Shown here one piece after another: positions 6,694 to 8,889 of a DNA stretch of 8,889 bases; within the stretch, counting starts at the first letter, position 1; each line of letters opens with the position of its first letter. Both the position numbers and the translations under genes were made by a program. The notes beneath the pieces are model-generated. The model did not search any database. It saw nothing but the letters and a program-made list of their open reading frames with translations, and was not told where the DNA came from. Location: contig JAKBCQ010000058.1 of the NCBI GenBank assembly GCA_021807585.1, positions 1 through 8,889 of the forward strand. The letters are read 5' to 3'. The stretch is from Planctomycetota bacterium. GTDB lineage: Bacteria; Planctomycetota; Planctomycetia; Isosphaerales; Isosphaeraceae.

Positions 6694-6698
6694 TCTCC
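6694..6698 (-). promoter_or_regulatory. Strong ribosome-binding site fixing the DUF1559 start
   Basis: GGAGA lies seven bases before ATG 6686, in the gap after the preceding gene. It shows that translation starts at the prepilin leader and not at the far-upstream Met of the same open frame (6992), which would add 102 residues overlapping the neighbour. Confidence 0.7.
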
Positions 6699-6709
6699 GA
6701 TTGTAATAT

Positions 6710-7525
6710 TCACGATGGATTCGTTTTTGACCTCAATCCGCGCGCGATCGCGCATCCCGCTAAGACGGAAACCAAGACGAAGCCGACCCATTTCCAAACC
6801 GAAGAAGATCCCGAATCCGATAAATCCTGAAGTCTGACGATTCGATCGGCCTTGATCGTGAATCGATCGAACCGAACGTCGATCGCATCGGTCGTTTGAT
6901 ACGGCAAAACCTGAAGAGCGACCTCGGTGATCGGGGGCGAACCGAACTCGATCGCGCCGATCGTTCGTAAATCCGACCATGTCTCGCCGCATTCGAACGT
7001 CAATCGCCCGTTTTTTCTTGACAATCGGAGAATTCCCGCCGAATCGCTCGTCGGCGACCTTTCATACAGATCATCGACCAAAGATTTATGGACATAATAT
7101 CCGTAAAGGTCCCCCGGGCCGACTTCAACATTACGAAAAAGCGTGACGAATCCGTCGGCGGTCGCGATCGATATTTCAAGATTATTGCGTCCGTCTCCCG
7201 ATTTGGGCCTGGGGAGTTTGGCGATCGAGTAACCCGCCTCGATCGTGAAATCCCCTTCAAGTCGAACCTGGGCGGAGAGCCGCATCGGCGGACGATCGGT
7301 TTTGCCGGCGGGGAGCGTCGCCCGCAAGCCCCCCGACTCGAATGACCATTTCCCCTTGCCTGCGCTCTTGATCGTGCGAAACAGCAGCCGATCGAGGTCG
7401 GTTTTGGAAAAGTCGACGCGAATCTCATCGGCGAACGCGAACGCTCGCCGCGGATTCGACCACGCGAAAGCCGTCATGACGACGATCAGAAACCTCAATC
7501 GATCAAAGATGTGATGCGGTTTCAT
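6710..7525 (-). CDS. DUF1583-like planctomycete protein with signal peptide and C-terminal membrane anchor
   Basis: The 271-residue protein starts with a signal-peptide-like region: [20 protein letters not shown], basic then hydrophobic, with a probable cleavage after AFA near residue 30. The extracytoplasmic part (about 32-240) looks like an all-beta, concanavalin-like domain. It contains a GLRATLP segment (66-72), [18 protein letters not shown] (90-107), [12 protein letters not shown] (166-177) and a closing [11 protein letters not shown]. These match my recollection of the DUF1583 pattern 'GDFEiT..yEil..P' and 'LRL.R.g..l'; no enzymatic residues are evident. [21 protein letters not shown] (244-264) is a single C-terminal membrane segment followed by a short basic tail. 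ATG 7525 was chosen over TTG 7603 because it opens the signal peptide. The DUF1559 gene follows 23 nt downstream. The domain name is less certain than the coding status. Confidence 0.78.
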   Translation of the reverse strand: MKPHHIFDRLRFLIVVMTAFAWSNPRRAFAFADEIRVDFSKTDLDRLLFRTIKSAGKGKWSFESGGLRATLPAGKTDRPPMRLSAQVRLEGDFTIEAGYSIAKLPRPKSGDGRNNLEISIATADGFVTLFRNVEVGPGDLYGYYVHKSLVDDLYERSPTSDSAGILRLSRKNGRLTFECGETWSDLRTIGAIEFGSPPITEVALQVLPYQTTDAIDVRFDRFTIKADRIVRLQDLSDSGSSSVWKWVGFVLVSVLAGCAIARGLRSKTNPS

Positions 7526-7587
7526 CAGCACGTCTCGTCGGGATTGATCAAGAATGTTCCGCCGAATTGAGGCCGCACGACGACTTA

Positions 7588-7616
7588 ATCGTACAATCGA
7601 CAAGGGGCCTACGCAA
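7588..7616 (-). promoter_or_regulatory. Weak candidate promoter of the DUF1583-like/DUF1559 pair
   Basis: TTGCGT (7611-7616) and TACGAT (7588-7593) on the minus strand are separated by 17 bases, about 60 bp upstream of ATG 7525. Each hexamer deviates from consensus at two or three positions. It is the best candidate in the 121-nt gap after the GT39-like gene; transcription from the GT39-like gene is the alternative. Confidence 0.3.
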
Positions 7617-7635
7617 GCCGATTGCGAGCCGATTG
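7616..7635. repeat. Direct repeat AGCCGATTG, two copies 11 bp apart
   Basis: AGCCGATTG occurs at 7616-7624 and 7627-7635. The copies are 11 bp apart, so they face the same side of the helix. They lie directly upstream of the candidate -35 element of the DUF1583-like gene, where an activator could bind. This is an observation; binding is inferred. Confidence 0.35.
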
Positions 7636-7638
7636 TTG

Positions 7639-7657
7639 GGGAATCCTCAAGGATCCC
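7639..7657 (-). repeat. Hairpin at the 3' end of the GT39-like gene
   Basis: GGGA(A)TCC and GGATCCC form a seven-base-pair stem with one bulged A and a four-base loop TCAA that includes part of the stop codon of the GT39-like gene. No T-run follows on the minus strand, so termination here is doubtful. It may stabilise the mRNA end or reduce read-through. Confidence 0.25.
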
Positions 7658-8889
7658 GCGCCGATCCTTCGGGAATATCGGCGCCGGAACCCTTCGCGTC
7701 GCCGCGGGTTAAGAGAGGCAGGCCCATCTTCCGCCGCGCCGCGTTCGCCTCGTCGAGCGTGATATGATAGATGTAAATCGAATACCCTGCGCGTGCGATC
7801 GGACGAAAGAATTGGAAGTATGAGTAAGGTTCAATCCCACCGAGAGGGATCCATTGACTTTTATGATCGGGCGGAGCGAATGAAGAGGATCCCCGAAGAT
7901 AATTCACGCTTACCGCGTAATATCCCGGTTTCGGACCAAGATGATCATATCGTCCCGAGCCTTCGTGATAAAGCTCTCGAGGGAAAGGACTTGGAACGGT
8001 ATATTCGATTCCGATTATCGATGGATCGACTAAATTGTAGTAGGCGAGCCCGATCGGTTTCGTTTCGGGATGACGATCGATCCAACTTTTGAGAAACAGT
8101 AAATCCTGGCCCCAATCGATGTTGCTATCCACAAGATGCGCGCCGCCGTTCTCCGGGCCGCCGGCGATCTCGTTGAAATACGATTGCGAATGAGGATAAA
8201 TCATCAGACTCGATACGACTCCCCACGATAGCAAGACGATTAAGCACAATCCTGATTTCCACCTTCCGATATTCAAGAAATAGCCCAGTTTGGAGGTCGC
8301 GACGATCACGAATGGAAACGCCGGAAGCACATATCTCATATGATGATTGATTCCAGTTTGAGATGAGACAAAGTCGAGGAAGACGATCGCGGGGAGCCAA
8401 ACGATCAATTCATTTAACAAGCGAAAGCATGATTGTTTGCCGATCAACGGCCAAATGATTCCCCAGACGATCAAACACCAAAATCCCAAAGGAACTTTCA
8501 CCGCGAGCGCTAAGAAATAGTAATACCACCAACCGTAGCGCCGCCATCGACCTTCGAGATAGCTGGGAAAACGACTCTCGAAATCGAGCTTCTGGATATC
8601 GATTCCTTTAATGTAATCTTCAGGCAAAGGAATCGAGATTCTTCCCAACCATGTACCTTGAAACCGATTCTGAAACTCTGAGAGTTCTGAAAAACTTTCT
8701 CCGCCGAACGTTCGACTTACAAACGGCAAATCACCCAAATATCGCAACGTCCCGCGAAAACCATATCCAAGATTAATCATCGTCAAGCTCAAAACAAGTA
8801 TAACTACAGAATGACCCGTACAGACCATCCAGGAACTTGGACGATCCTTGCGCGATCGATCCGTTATGATGTGAAAGATCCAGACGACC
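7647..8889 (-). CDS. Glycosyltransferase family 39-like integral membrane protein (N-terminus outside window)
   Basis: The frame is open from the right edge to TGA 7647-7649, giving 413 visible residues. An internal Met at 8828 is probably not the start, because family proteins are longer and the frame continues upstream. Numbering from that Met, hydrophobic segments lie at about 7-25, 104-129, 138-154, 168-187 and 192-212. They alternate with soluble loops, and a C-terminal hydrophilic domain follows (about 213-393). Conserved-looking motifs are NRFQGTWLG, IPLPEDYIKGIDIQK, YLEGRWRRYGWWYYY (90-104), ALAVKVPLG (107-115), HMRYVLPAFPF (163-173), MIYPHSQSYFNEIAGGPENG (209-228) and DSNIDWGQDLL (234-244). 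These match planctomycete proteins of the dolichyl-phosphate-mannose-protein mannosyltransferase/ArnT (GT-C) type, which use lipid-linked sugars at the membrane. The expected catalytic N-terminal loop is missing from the window, so activity cannot be judged. Composition is more AT-rich than in dnaE. Confidence 0.85.
   Translation of the reverse strand, partial: VVWIFHIITDRSRKDRPSSWMVCTGHSVVILVLSLTMINLGYGFRGTLRYLGDLPFVSRTFGGESFSELSEFQNRFQGTWLGRISIPLPEDYIKGIDIQKLDFESRFPSYLEGRWRRYGWWYYYFLALAVKVPLGFWCLIVWGIIWPLIGKQSCFRLLNELIVWLPAIVFLDFVSSQTGINHHMRYVLPAFPFVIVATSKLGYFLNIGRWKSGLCLIVLLSWGVVSSLMIYPHSQSYFNEIAGGPENGGAHLVDSNIDWGQDLLFLKSWIDRHPETKPIGLAYYNLVDPSIIGIEYTVPSPFPRELYHEGSGRYDHLGPKPGYYAVSVNYLRGSSSFAPPDHKSQWIPLGGIEPYSYFQFFRPIARAGYSIYIYHITLDEANAARRKMGLPLLTRGDAKGSGADIPEGSARDP

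Noticed and set aside
6687..6992. 102-residue N-terminal extension of the DUF1559 frame
   Set aside because: It overlaps the DUF1583-like gene in another frame, and the real start at 6686 has GGAGA at ideal distance and begins exactly at the prepilin leader.
7526..7603. Upstream TTG start for the DUF1583-like gene
   Set aside because: It would put 26 Arg-rich residues before an otherwise good signal peptide; ATG 7525 is the better start.
7826..7856. GGTTCAATCCC, reminiscent of a tRNA T-arm
   Set aside because: It lies inside the GT39-like coding region, and no acceptor or anticodon arm can be built around it.
1..8889. CRISPR array, insertion sequence or phage attachment site
   Set aside because: No regularly spaced repeats, transposase-like frame, terminal inverted repeats or target duplications were seen.

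Overview
The window looks like chromosomal DNA from a member of the Planctomycetota. The strongest evidence is a DUF1559 protein with a prepilin-type N-terminus, a family greatly expanded in that phylum. The gene before it encodes a DUF1583-like secreted/membrane protein, and the window also carries a planctomycete-style glycosyltransferase family 39 membrane protein. GC is high across rdgB and dnaE and visibly lower in the last ~1.1 kb. The hexamer CGATCG is strikingly frequent throughout.

Layout. Positions 1-190 hold the 3' end of an unrecognised plus-strand gene. It is followed by a strong nested inverted repeat, then rdgB (256-900, plus), which encodes the house-cleaning XTP/dITP pyrophosphatase. 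rdgB converges on dnaE (1006-4608, minus), the 1200-residue DNA polymerase III alpha subunit. This alpha has an apparently intact PHP metal site, an internal clamp-binding motif and an unusual Asp/Pro C-terminal tail. A good sigma70-type promoter and an AT-rich tract precede dnaE.

Positions 4712-5060 hold no gene I can support. A lone Phd/YefM-type antitoxin gene follows (5061-5384, minus). It has its own promoter, and a palindrome overlaps the -10 element. No toxin gene is adjacent. Positions 5385-5711 hold only its leader and promoter.

From 5712 to the right edge, three minus-strand genes lie in tandem. In transcription order they are the GT39-like integral membrane protein (start outside the window), the DUF1583-like anchored protein, and 23 nt later the DUF1559 pseudopilin-like protein. 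The last two are probably co-transcribed and concern the cell envelope.

How the genes fit together: rdgB and dnaE both serve DNA replication and nucleotide-pool fidelity, but they are convergent, so they are not an operon. The right half is an envelope cluster. I found no CRISPR array, insertion sequence, tRNA or rRNA. Nothing here amounts to an evident new defence or metabolic system. The most unusual signals are the CGATCG over-representation, the nested inverted repeat at 187-233, the orphan antitoxin with its palindromic -10 region, and the duplicated acidic tail of DnaE.
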